Of a DNA stretch of 64,000 nt, positions 47,005-58,206 are shown piece by piece. Below the pieces are notes generated by a model. The model saw only the letters and a program-made list of their open reading frames with translations. It searched no databases and was not told the origin of the DNA. How positions within the stretch are numbered: position 1 is the stretch's first letter; every line of letters begins with the position of its first letter. Origin of the DNA: Lunularia cruciata (Eukaryota; Streptophyta; Marchantiopsida; Lunulariales; Lunulariaceae); NCBI GenBank assembly GCA_948567375.1, contig OX419762.1, forward strand, positions 15,196,001 through 15,260,000, given 5' to 3'. The translations under genes and the position numbers were made by a program.

Positions 47005-49039
47005 ATGACAATGGGCGTTGCAATTTGGCTTGTGGTACTGGTCCTTGCTGCGGTACCAGTGAAGGCGATTCACTTGTCATGTACTCCGACGTTGTTCAGT
47101 TTTGGCACATCCTTATCTGATACAGGGAATCGGCATTACATTTTACCCCACAATACTTTCGCGGATAATCCACCGTACGGCGAAACTTACTTCGGCCACC
47201 CCTTCAACCGATTTTCGGATGGACGCCTCATTCTGGATTTCATTGGTTTGTATGCGGCTCCCCTGAATTGTCTTGAGTGTGAAGCATACTTTTCTGCAAC
47301 TGCTTCCCCTTCATGTGGCAAACTCCCTCTAGATTCTGAAGTTTTACAGTTTATTCGATCTGAAGTTTGACAATTTATTTGATCTGTGGGTTCGCTCAAT
47401 TTACTTGATTGATGGGTTTAGGGTTCGTCACTGATTCAGTGACGAACAATACCTGCATACAGGAATGTGGATTGCAGCAGAGTGGGTAATTTGCCAGTGC
47501 AGAACTGTCCATCTGTAGTAAATACAGAGTAGTAATATGTCCAGATGAAGCTTTCCTTCATGTAAAAGAAGACAGTATTAAACGATTCGTCCGTTTCTGC
47601 AGCTAGCACATTGGGAATCCCTTTCATCGAGCCGTTCCTTACTGACGATGTCCTTGATTATACCCAAGGGGTGAACTTCGCATTCTCTGGGGCATTGGCA
47701 CTGCCTCAGGGTTTACCGTACTACTTCGATGTCCAAGTGAGCCAGTTTTCGAGCTTCCGAGCAAGAGCTTTGAGTGAGTATAAGATTCGGTCTTCAAAAC
47801 TCTTGCACGGAAGGTTTGAATATATCAGAACATCTCTCACGACATGACAGCGATATCTTCACTCAACAACACTCATGTATTGGAGTGTTTGGTCCTTGTG
47901 CGATATGTGCAGCTCTATCATCTCCATCAAATGTTCCGGAGCTGAAAGATTTCGATCAGGGATTGTATATAATCTTTTTCGGAAGAAATGACTTAACAGA
48001 CTCGTATATGGTGGACAGAATGACAACTACTCAGGTCCTCCAGACCGTGGTGCCCAAGATTGTTCGAGTGATTGTCGATGGTATCCAGGTAAAAGCACAT
48101 TGTTGTCTCATGGCACACGCTTTGGTTGATTTCTTGCCCTGGTGTGTATCGATCGGACTTCAATTTGGGTACAGGAATCGAGCTGACACCTCCATCGCTG
48201 ATTTTGTAGGATCTGTACGATAATGGGGCCAGAAACTTCATGGTCTTCAACGTCAATCCGCAAGGATGTCAGCCTCAGTACCTGACTCTGTTCGGAGGTC
48301 CGGATGTCGAGCGCGATACGAGAGGATGTTTAGCAGAATACAACCGTGTAGTTGAAGTTCTCAACTCGCTTCTTCTGCTAGCCGTTCAAAATCTGAGAGT
48401 AAGTTTGACAGGGTCGACAATTATGTTTGCGGATCTTTATGGTATCGCCAAACAAGCTTTCGACAATCCGGAGAAATACGGTTAGTTCTCACTTCTTCCC
48501 ACTAGTGTGCGATGGATTTCGTGCATGAACTTCGTGTGGATGTTGCTGTTCCTAGAGCAGAAGGTTTGATAGTGCCCACGAAATTTTCCATCCCCTGTGA
48601 TGCGTCAAAAAAATTTCTGTGGATGCATATAGTCTTCAAGGTCACAGGGAAGATGATTGCACATGGCCTACTGCCAGGATGATCTCACTGCGTTCCTTTG
48701 ATTTCTTTGGTTGACAAGAAGTTTTCTGACTTTGTCATAGGTTTCGCTCCGGACAAGACACTGATGTCCTGCTGTGGAAAAGGTGGCAAATACAAGTACA
48801 ATCCCATTGGTAGATGTGGATTTCGTGGGATGGTTGATGGCGAATGGTTCGATAATTCTGTAGCATGTGATAATCCAAACGAGCATATCACGTGGGATGG
48901 CGTCCACTTCACAGAAGCATTCCACAAATATGCGACGCAACTGCTAATGGCAGGCAAATTCCTCGATCCTCCTATCAACCTTTCAAGAGAATGCATTTCC
49001 GAGTCAAAGCTTTCGACCTCTTGTTCGAATTCCGGGTAA
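47005..49039 (+). CDS. GDSL esterase/lipase, five exons
   Basis: Predicted exons 47005-47245, 47603-47773, 47913-48088, 48210-48480 and 48741-49039 (1158 nt, 385 aa) all have GT-AG borders and keep frame. Residues 1-21 are a signal peptide (IWLVVLVLAAVPVKA), so the enzyme is secreted or vacuolar. Block I reads FGTSLSDTGN: catalytic Ser36 is present, but the usual Asp of GDSL is Thr. Exon 2 begins STLGIPFIEPFL; block III is FFGRNDLTD with the oxyanion Asn; block V is WDGVHFTEA with the catalytic Asp and His. CCGxGG and 'NPEKYGF'-type plant features are present. Plant relatives (ENOD8/fucosidase-like acetylesterases) hydrolyse acyl or acetyl esters. The substrate is not predictable. Confidence 0.88.
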
Positions 49040-50329
49040 CATCTCCTCAATTGAGAAAACCGGTCTTTGGTCGAATGTGTTTGGTTCGGATTTCAATAAT
49101 CTGGTGCCATTTTTTTCTCAAATGGGAACTCTCGATCATATCATTTTATCACAGAAGCGCGGGACACGAGTGTGACAGTTCATGTGTCGATCTCCCGGCC
49201 CAAGTTCCCTACTCTCTCTACTTCCTATTTCATCATCCTCACGGTATACTGCACGTGGGCAACTAGCCCAGCGTCAAGATCTTGTCTTAGTGCAGTTATA
49301 GCAATGAGGTCTGGTCCTCGCTGACAGCAGGATTTGTTATTTATAACTTAACAAGCCGCCGTATGACCTGAACTTTCATCAGCACATGTATATGCTGGAT
49401 GAGGAAGAAAAAGCGACCGCGTGTGAAAACAAGGATGGAAAGACCCCTCCAAGCCTTCCAAGTAGAAGACTATGATATGATATGATATGATAGATAAGAT
49501 GCCCACTTGCAACTGGGGAAGACATCTTTTCCTTTGTCTCAATACGCGATTTACTGGAGCGAGTTTGAATCTCATGAATATATACAGATGAGAACAACCG
49601 TATACGTCAAAAAAGCGATCGTGAGATAGTAGTACGGTAGTTTTGGTGAGGAGAAGCAGAATGGGAGTCGATGGAACAACGAAAACTTCCCAGGATTCTG
49701 AAATCTAGGGAAAGAGGATTCACCAAAACAGTAAGTAGATGTCTCCAGATTCAGAAGCTGTTGCAAGAGAACCTTTCGTTTCTGGTTGTAATCCATCAAA
49801 TGAAAGGCGTAAGCGCAGTCATACGATTAAGGGAAGATGAGCGTTCGATTGTGTCCCACGCTTCTGTTGGATTGAGTTTCTACAACGAGTGCAACGGGGA
49901 CCAGTCAAGAAACACCTGTTGAACAAAATGTCATGGAGGCAATCACATCACACTTGAATTGTCGATCTCAAACGGACTATTCAAGAGAATTCTCTTGACG
50001 GTCGAGTTTGGATACAAGATTTTGATAAGTTCTACGTGGAAGTAAAGTAGAATTGATACTATCATGTAGTTAGAGGGCTTTAACAGAACTGAGATCCGTA
50101 GGAAATATTATTCAAATTAAACCAAATTGACTTTGTAATGTATCTTACACATTAAAATACGTCTAAGGCAATACGAAATAATGAGATGATATACAAGCCT
50201 AAGCTATTGCATAATAAGATAAGTATTTGAAGTCTCTTTATTGATTTGTGTGTTCAGCGAGAAATAATAGTGCTTGATCAAGGATGAAGATTTCATTCCA
50301 TCATGATTTGATATACAAATGAGACTATC
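49040..50329. other. 3' flank of GDSL gene and intergenic DNA
   Basis: Contains an inverted copy of the dispersed terminal motif (49411-49460, gaccgcgtgtgaaaacaagg then atggaaagacccctcc) and a short atgat pentanucleotide run near 49474-49490. No gene recognised. Confidence 0.55.
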
Positions 50330-51660
50330 AAAGACATATCCCACATTCTATTTCAACCAAGGACTTTTGAGTGTGTGAGAGTGGATTTGGCATGTAGATA
50401 AACATCTTTATTGATCTCGTGCGGAAGGGTAGGTCTATTATCTATAGAGGAGATGATACCTACAATGTTTTTGTGTACTTATGTTCTCTCGGCATCCTTG
50501 CTTTCTTGCCATTTTGTGATTAGTTAATTTTGGAGACTTCCGTGACCAGGTAGAGGAGTGATTCTTTTCTCTCTAGGTGTTATTATGGAAAATGAAAGAT
50601 GGTCTATCTCCATGGGCACGTGAAGACCTTCCATCCTTTGCTACACTATCATCAGATTGGATCAAAGGTTTAAAATCTTCCTTGATGGAGTGATAGTGTA
50701 AGCATATGCTACATTCTCTCTCAGTTGACTTGTCCATTCCTCAAGTCACTAGAGCACACCTTTTCTCTTGCTCCAACAAGGGTGCATGCTCTTGGATCCT
50801 AGCTCTAGAATGCATTAAGGCATTCGACTTGCACGACCCACTTCCTCTACAACGATGAGGTTCCGCCAAGGTTTGGTCCACCTGTCTACATCTTTGTTAT
50901 CCACTAGTGAGTATTGTTCTACACTAGATGCAAAAGTGGTCCATATGACATGGTGTCCTTATGAAGGACAAAGGATAGCTACCATGATGTCATCAAGGAT
51001 ATAGTGTTTGCTATGGAACGAGAGAGTGGATACCTTGCTTGGAGGGGAGCTTCATATTCTTTGCAGATAACACATGTCAAAGTAGACTTATACTTGATCC
51101 GAGATGATCAAGTGATAGTGGCGGATGTTATAGTAACAAACCCTACACATGATGCAGTTTTGGAAGGAGTGATTATTTATCCTCATGGATGGCTGGCAAG
51201 CGGAGATGCAGAACGCAAGGTCTCCAAGTATAGGAGTATGCAACGACGTTACCTCTTTGTCCCTCTAGCCTTGGAGTTTTATGGGGCGATGGACATTGCA
51301 TTTGACACATTTGTTAGGGAGTGCATGATTATATTAGATGCCAGTGGGTACCACTCTCACTCTCATACTTTGTAGCTTAATTTAGACAATGTGTGTCCAT
51401 TGGTATACAAAGAGCATTGGCAAGTGCAATCCATAGGAGAGCAATCACTCTAGGTGATGCTTCTTTGGACGCTCCAATAGTTTGTAGACCTTACGACTTG
51501 CATAGCTCGGATATCTTAGGTGCGGTTGGGCAAATTTCTCATATCGTTACTATTGGGGCCTAGCTCCATTCTACCTCTTTTGTCTCTCCTTTGTTTGGCT
51601 TGATGGGGTCTTCACATCCTTCTTGTGAACTATGTTGTTACCTCCTCTCGTTCCATTCTT
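50330..51660 (+). mobile_element. element C copy 2 (non-LTR retroelement-like)
   Basis: The best-preserved copy. Its left part is decayed. An open frame 51004-51375 (123 aa) encodes HVKVDLYLIRDDQVIVADVI, then TNPTHDAVLEG, then AERKVSKYRSMQRRYLFVPL and ALEFYGAMDIAFDTFVRE. This pattern (D...VADVxxTNP, a K-KY helix, FVPxALExxGA) resembles the C-terminal, possibly restriction-like-endonuclease, tail of plant and algal LINE polyproteins. The copy ends with the dispersed motif (51545-51655). No RT motif is seen, so it is 5'-truncated. The assignment is from remembered pattern only. Confidence 0.5.
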
Positions 51661-51755
51661 CAAAGCATATTGGTATTTCATGTTTTTGTACCACATGAGT
51701 GCATGAATAAACCAGAATTTCATAATTTCAAGACCTTATGACACATGAAAAAATA

Positions 51756-52753
51756 TGCTCAATTGAGGATAAAAGAACCTCCCAAGAGAAACTCAAGAGA
51801 ATAAACACAAAGCTTCACACTCAATACTCTGATGCCCTAAAAGAGCACCTTGTCTTTATTATATAGCAAAGAGAATCCCTTCAAAGAAGCTCCACCCTTG
51901 GATTAAATACATGGATTGATGAATCTCATTGAGTTTCACCCTTAGATTAGTTGCATGGATAGGTGGCATGTCGGTCCTTGTCATATTTGGTTGGTTGTAA
52001 CAATATGGAGTTTAATGACGAAGTTGGTCGGGCTTACGAAGTAGAGAATAAGACAAAATAGCCTAGAATATTCTAGAAGCATCTAAGAAGCTTCTTAAGA
52101 AGCTTCCCAACTAGTTAACTTGTGCCCTAAGCAGGTAGCTTCTAGAAGTTTCTAACTAGCTTAGCTTGCACGCCAAGTAGGCAGCTTCTAGAAGGAAGCT
52201 TCTTGAGAAGCTTCCTAGTTAACTTGGCTTGCACTCCAAGAAAGCGGCTCAAGGAGGCTTCTTGAAGAAGCTTCAAGGGTCTTGTATGCTACCTATAAAT
52301 ACCAAGGCCGAAGCTCATGCTAGGCATTCAGAGTTTTCCCTCATTCAAGTGTCCCAATGTGAGTTTCCATTCTCCTATTTCTCTCCTCGGTTTTGGTCTT
52401 TTACATTGGTCAAATAGGTTTGACCAAAAGGAACCTTCTTATAGGAAGCGCAAAATTGCAGAGGTGAGGTACAATTGGAGAGCTCTCTACGAGATAAATA
52501 GTGGGGGGAGAAGGCCTACCTTTCCATTGGTTGGGAGGCAAATTTTCCATTTTGAGGCCTTATTCATCCATTTAGGCCTTCAAAATTGGCTCTAAAATTT
52601 TTCAAGGTGTTTTCAACTCCTACTCTATTAGTGGAAGTACTCTTTTGATGACACCTCTATATGATCTACTTAGTACATCATATATAACATCTTTCCAAAT
52701 GTTATCAAGCTAATTTTCACCTCTAGATAATATGTCTAGCTATTGGTATTACA
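51756..52753 (-). repeat. diverged LTR1 solo LTR containing a nested LTR2
   Basis: The outer sequence (tgctcaattgagg to ctattggtattaca) follows the inverse LTR1 order, including 'ttattatatagcaaagag' and 'aggccttattcatccattta' in pieces. It is split by LTR2 at 51996-52405. More diverged than the copies in elements A and B; no TSD recognised. Confidence 0.75.
51996..52405 (+). repeat. LTR2 solo LTR with perfect TSD and heat-shock-element-like clusters
   Basis: 410 bp, tgtaacaatatgg to gtcttttaca, flanked by ttggt (51991-51995, 52406-52410). The best reference copy of LTR2. TATA box ctataaatacc at about 52293-52303. Upstream, 52060-52275 is packed with alternating gaa/ttc units such as gaatattctagaagc, agaagcttcttaagaagctt, gcttctagaagtttct and gcttctagaaggaagcttc, i.e. 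repeated nGAAnnTTCnnGAAn-type arrays. Confidence 0.92.
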
Positions 52754-53759
52754 TCGATAGATAAGTTAACTATGGCATTGTTCTCCATTCATGTTTATTG
52801 TAGTGATGAGTTCAGTGCACAGGTATATTGCAAAGCAGTTTTGAGAGGAAAGAGATTGAAGTAAAAGAGAAGAAACAATCTCAACATATTTGTTAAGTGT
52901 TGCAACTATGTTAACAACCTATCTAATGGGGTTTTGTTAGACATTTATTGATACACATTAATCTAGTTAAAAAATATGCCCCATATCACATTCTCCACAC
53001 AAGAGAAGAAAATACTTTCTTTTCTCAACAAACCTCCTCACTTACCCTCATGCTTCTCCAACATATTTTCAACTGTTATTAAAGTGTAGAAATGCTAGAG
53101 CTCATTAATAATGTGTTGTAGAATTCACTTACCCTTGTACTTCTCCAACATATTTTTAGTTGTTGTTGAAGTGTAGAAATAATGTTGCTCATCAATAATG
53201 TGTTGTAGAACTCTCATTGACTCCTATGTGATAAAAGAAGGTGACCTATGTGATAAAAGAAGGTTAAAAATGGAGACACCAATCAATCACAAAAACCTTA
53301 TTACTTCCAAAAAACTGAAGGTATAACCTGCTGAATTATGAAGGGTTATTAAATGCAAAATCATGACCATTTAAAAAAAAAGTAGATTGAAAGATCATTC
53401 ACATTAGAAAGCAAACAAGGTGTTAGCAATACTCCAGAAAAGAAAATCTGGAACTTTTGATATAACATGGTCCGCAAAATAAAAAAAACTGATGTTAAAC
53501 TCACAATGAAGGGTAATTATAACACATGTGTGATCATTATACCGTGAGTTTTGCCAAACTCACAAATCTCTAGAGAACTAGCCTCTCGAGAATTTACAAT
53601 GATTTTTTGAGGAGACTTTGCATGACCTAAAGTAAACTCCTCATCCAGATCAGGCTTATCGTCACTATCTGCATTTTAGATAACATCATATTCTCTTGAA
53701 TATACCGATTGCAACCCTGAGTTTGGCTCCACTTTAATCTCAAATTTATACTTGCAGTC
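52754..53759. other. AT-rich intergenic DNA
   Basis: No gene or clear repeat. A phrase with 'acaatctctac/gttgtagaa' variants repeats imperfectly at about 53085-53125 and 53145-53215. A fragment near 53470-53640 faintly resembles the MITE-like element at 57052-57406. Confidence 0.5.
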
Positions 53760-53779
53760 AAGTCAATTGCAAGCGAGTT

Positions 53780-54575
53780 TCAAAGAAACTCATCATTCCA
53801 TTGTGTGCATCTTCATTAATCACTTGTGAGTGTGGTTATACTCTAGATGCAACCTGCAGTCCACATGACACGATGTCCTCTTGAAGACAGAGTATAATTA
53901 CCTCACAATGCAATCAAGGATAGAATGTTTTTCATGGTATGAGAGAGTGGATACCTTGCTTGAAAGAAGCTTTGGTAGCTTGGCAGGCTACATGAGTCAA
54001 GGTAAACTTAGTTAGTGGTCAAGTGACAATAACAAATATTGTGTTTACAAACCCTACACTGATCCAATGTTGGAGAGAGTGATCACTCATCCATCCAGGA
54101 GGATGAGTGTTGAACAGAGCGACAGCGGGCAAAGTCTCCAAGTATAGGGGTATATGCCGATGTCACCTCTTTGTTCTTTTAGTCTTGGAGTTGTATGGAA
54201 TGAAGGACATAACATTTGATCACGGATTGGAGCATATCATTGTAGACTATAGGGGCATATTGTTTGTTCTTTTAGTCTTGGAATTATATGGAATGATGGA
54301 CATAACATTTGATCACGGTTGCGGATGGGGCATATAATTGTAGATGATAGGGGCCATCGATCTTATTCTCATATTTAACATGTGTATTGCTCTATAAAGA
54401 CATTGATTTATATAATCCATAGAAGAAACCATCACACCTAGTCACATCTTGTCTAGTTTATATATCTTAGGAGTTGGACGACAGATTCCTCTTAACCGAC
54501 CCATTAACCGATACCATTTTACCCTCTTGTCCGACTTGACGGGTCTTCCCATCCTTCTTGTTTTCACAACCGGTC
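53780..54575 (+). mobile_element. element C copy 3, degenerate
   Basis: Matches copies 1 and 2 from 'cttgtgagtgtggtt' (53823) through 'gagagagtggatacc' and 'gtctccaagtatagg', and ends with the dispersed motif gggtcttcccatccttcttg (54541-54560). About 75 bp encoding 'FVLLVLELYGM' is duplicated (54173 and 54266). Not translatable as a unit. Confidence 0.65.
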
Positions 54576-55302
54576 GCGTTTTTCTACTTGCGGACAACGG
54601 TAAAAACCCACGTCAATGACAATAACTGATGAACTTGCAACATACAACCATGTAAAGTAAACCACGTCGATGTTAGCATCCGAACTGCCAGTACTGCAGT
54701 AATACAGTACTGCAGTCCAGATGTCTGTTTACCAAGCGAGATGGACAACTTCGCTTCACTTCTGCCTGATCTAGACACGAAGTAAAATCGGACTCAGCAT
54801 GCAGCTGACGACGTGGCAGCTCCATGAGCAGCGGGTTACTTCCTGTAAATTGAGCTGCTGATCTGTTCGTCGTTCTGTACAGCGGCAATTGTGCATTCGG
54901 ATCCTGATTTTGATTTCGATCTATAGAGTCTACAACTGTTGTTCCGTTTGACAGAAGTTACTGGCCAGCGGCACGGAATTGCTTGGGTGAGGTTTCTTCG
55001 CGTTCGAATCTGCAATTGATCAGGCTTCTAAGGTCTAAGGTCAGGCAATGTCTCGTCTCTTCTAGTCTGCTTTTTATTGCTCGCTTGGGACCGAGTGTGA
55101 AGTTGGTCTTTGGATGCAATTTAGCGCTAAGATTTGATGCTTCATGATGTACCCTATGTGAAAAACTGGTTGATGACATCAAATTGGTAATTTGGTTTGC
55201 GTTTTGAGTGTCAACTTAAAGGTTGATGTTGTATGCTATGCATTCCTTGGAGGATTAAGTGTATGGCACGAAATCGGGATCGTATGATTTTCATGCCGAC
55301 TT

Positions 55303-55363
55303 GATAAGTATCTTGAAGAGCACACTTGTCAAGTCGGCAAGTGTGCTCTTCAAGATGCTTATC
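55303..55363. repeat. 26-bp near-perfect hairpin, 9-nt loop
   Basis: Arms 55303-55328 and 55338-55363 pair at 25 of 26 positions. The loop tcaagtcgg is itself complementary to ccgacttga just outside the left arm (55297-55305), giving an alternative pairing. The last 14 bp (tcaagatgcttatc) are repeated directly at 55369-55382. Lies about 220 bp upstream of the ATG of the next gene. Confidence 0.88.
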
Positions 55364-55581
55364 ATACTCAAGATGCTTATCTCATAAAATTTGGATTTCT
55401 CGGAACAGCACCAACAAAAGAAATTGTCGTTGCCAATTGTTTCTCCCGCGACTACAGTTCAGGCTCTCCCATACATGCATGTCTTTAGTTTCGCGGGACG
55501 TTAAATTAATGTCCTCCCATGCACTTAGCTGTGCAGGAATTTTAGCTAAACTCGATCCCGGGTCGTTACGCAGGATACAAC

Positions 55582-56284
55582 ATGGAGGGCAGGGCTAGGG
55601 ATCAGCCGAGGCTCGGTATGGAAGGAGTAGGGGGAACTACAAAACCTGGCAATGTCCTGAAACGGGCCAACTTTCGTGTGTATTTCGTGGGAGGAATGGC
55701 TGCCCTTGGTACGTAGGCAACGCCTAAACCAGTATAGTTTACCTTCCTATCTGCAGGTCTAAGTACTGTCACAGACGTGGAAAATATATTTGACAACTTT
55801 TACATCAGTTTAACGTTATGTTCGTCAAATTATTCTTCTCCAATAACTTGATCAAACTTTCTGAATATTATGCTGGAGAAAACGAGAGCTCGCAAACAGC
55901 TCAAATCGGTAGAGAAGTCATGTATGCATTTCAAGCAAAGACTCTCTCTCTCTTCATTAGTTGATCAATTTCCGCTAACGATCACCAAACTACAGTCATA
56001 TGTTGCCGGATTTTTCATACTGCGAATTGCATGTACCTGCCGCAGGATTGACCTGGTTTCTGACAACAGTGGAACCATTTGCATCGAAGTTGAATCCTGC
56101 CACAACGAAAGCTGCAGATTTGAGTAGGGGGAGCAAGAAAGTTCCAACGGTACCATACGAGAAGGATAAAGACCAAGCTCATCATCCCGAAGGTCCTGAT
56201 CTGCAGATCTCTCCAAAATCCAAAACTCCCCACACCGGTGTTGGATTAGGACAAAGTGAGGGTCGGAAGACCGGACCGGTGTAA
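55582..56284 (+). CDS. small single-pass membrane protein of unknown function, two exons
   Basis: Exon 1 55582-55708, intron with gtacgt donor and gccgcag acceptor, exon 2 56046-56284, stop TAA. The splice keeps frame (366 nt, 121 aa). Residues about 1-30 are polar/basic, ending NVLKRANFRVY. One hydrophobic segment spans the splice (FVGGMAALGLTWFLTTV), and a long hydrophilic Lys/Pro-rich tail follows (KVPTVPYEKDKDQ, HTGVGLGQSEGRKTGPV). An N-terminal membrane anchor with exposed tail is suggested, perhaps in an organelle membrane. I recognise no family. Good codon texture on both sides of the intron and consensus splice sites are the reasons to call it. A hairpin lies in its upstream region. 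Confidence 0.62.
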
Positions 56285-57051
56285 GGAGAAAGTGGCGTTT
56301 CTGACCCGTTGAATTTTGATTCGTGGTGCAACCGAACGTTCTCGTACAGATCCACGTACGTTCACCGCATGTCGGTACTTTCACCTGTCAGTGAAGGGAC
56401 ATCACCGAAAACACGCAATCGGTTCAGCATTTTCCCTTGAGTACCATTCATTTGTAATTGCACGGATGTGGTTTCTGATTCGTGGCTAGATTTTGACCAA
56501 ACGGTATCCAATTCGTCAGCAAACGAGATTTTGGTACATTGAGTGCTCACGGCTGCTGCAACAGAGCATGCAAAGTTCTCAAAACAATTGCATGGACTAG
56601 CGAAGAATAACGCTGGACATATGGTAGATGTAGATAAAGAACGACATAGATACGATAGTTCCATAGATCCTGTTTCCATCGGGCCAGCCACAGTTGATGA
56701 AAACTGATGAGGAGGAATGTTCCTCCCCAGAACTATGGTCGAATACTTTTGGAGTAAAGTCTACCTCTTTGAGCCTCAATTGTATGCTGCACCTACTTTT
56801 CTTTGTGCTTTCCTTTACTTAATCGTTTCCTTCTCTTAAACTCCTGTTATGGTGACAACCCTGGGGTTGGTTGAGTAAACATAAAGGTGGGTTGGTTGAG
56901 TGAAAGCTCTGGTTATGATGGGTAACATAATGTGTCTGATTCTTCTCCATCTTCTGTCGTGCAACCGATATAACAAACATGACAGCTTATCATATTTCAC
57001 ATTGATTTGAAGAAAGAATTACGAGAAGTGTGTGATTAGTTGTGTATACAT
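56285..57051. other. 3' flank and intergenic DNA
   Basis: Contains minus-strand frames up to 109 codons (56362-56691) with no recognisable domain; probably non-coding. Confidence 0.45.
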
Positions 57052-57406
57052 TAACGTTATCCGCAAAGTAACAGCGAGATTTTCTCAAACTCGCGAATAA
57101 CTGACGTGACCCAAAGTAAAATGAGAGAATTAAATTGGCGTGAAACTCGCAGACTGTGATGGGTATGTTTAAGAGATATTTAATGGTAGATGATAAGGTA
57201 CAGACGGCGCGATCATTTTGCTCCCCATCGGAAGTTCCCTCTGGCGATAACGAGTACCTGTGCAAACTCGCCTTCAACTCACGAGAGGGTCACGACTTGT
57301 CTGGGAGATTTGTCAAACTCGCGGAATAAACACCTCACACTTGCAGAATATTCAACCCCTAATGTGAGTTTATGGTGTGTTTAGGGACTTTGCGGACAAC
57401 GTTATT
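57052..57406. mobile_element. MITE-like element with ~18-bp terminal inverted repeats
   Basis: Left end taacgttatccgcaaagt and right end actttgcggacaacgttat are inverted complements with one mismatch. The interior has two further related phrases (ctcaaactcgcgaataa and gtcaaactcgcggaataa) in direct orientation. No coding capacity; about 355 bp. The TSD was not determined. Confidence 0.5.
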
Positions 57407-58206
57407 GTAAACCAAGAAAAAGCTAAACCTGTGAAATTGGTTCAGCTTATTGAAGCTATTATTCTAATTTAACAGGAGGAAATTTAAGCTCATGACTTAC
57501 TCATCTATTGACCTCCAGATAGATACTTGTATACAAGTTAAAAACTTAAAGTTAATTTTCAAAATTTCTTTGCACACTAGAAAAAACTGGACCTAAAACA
57601 CGAATATATGAGGATTCTCCAGGGTCCTCCAAAATCTCCCCTCTGGTTGGCTCTATAAGTATGGGATCGCTAGCAACTTCAAGTAAGTGTATTCGTGTTC
57701 TTTCGAAAGACAAGTGAATATCCGTGCTCCACTAGACAAGTGACAGTAAGTTTTATCTTGTAAAATGTAAAAGCTTATTCAACTTATTAACATGAAGTTA
57801 TCTCAGGTAATAGTGCCCCAAACAGTTACGTGGTTCCGTTGCATACACACACAAAGCGAATTCCACGACGGGCACCTGGCACGACCATAGTAGCAGATCT
57901 CTCTGCCTCCGTCCATGAAACGCAGAGCTTGCTGCTGGATGGAATCAACGGTTTCTGACACTGGCATCAGGATCATGGCATGTGGAAAACCGCCTGTGGT
58001 TTCCTTCGATCAGGGAGGTTTTGGCCTTGCCGTCTGAAAACAAAGGCTTCTTGGGAAGAGATTGTTGACTGAATTGCGCAAGATTTTTGTGGAGTTCTAG
58101 GACGAAATTGAAAGCAATTCCGTGCGGTTGTTAAAGTGAGCGATATTAGCTTGCCGAGAGATTTGGGTTTTGTCCTCTGCCCGTGTATCAGTAGAATTTT
58201 GGGAAA
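57407..58206. promoter_or_regulatory. intergenic and presumed promoter of the Mpv17 gene
   Basis: AT-rich until about 57800, then higher GC up to the ATG at 58207. No distinctive box could be assigned. Confidence 0.35.

Noticed and set aside
56362-56691. 109-codon minus-strand ORF with Cys/Ser-rich sequence
   Set aside because: No recognisable domain, no splice context, and flanked by stops; likely chance.
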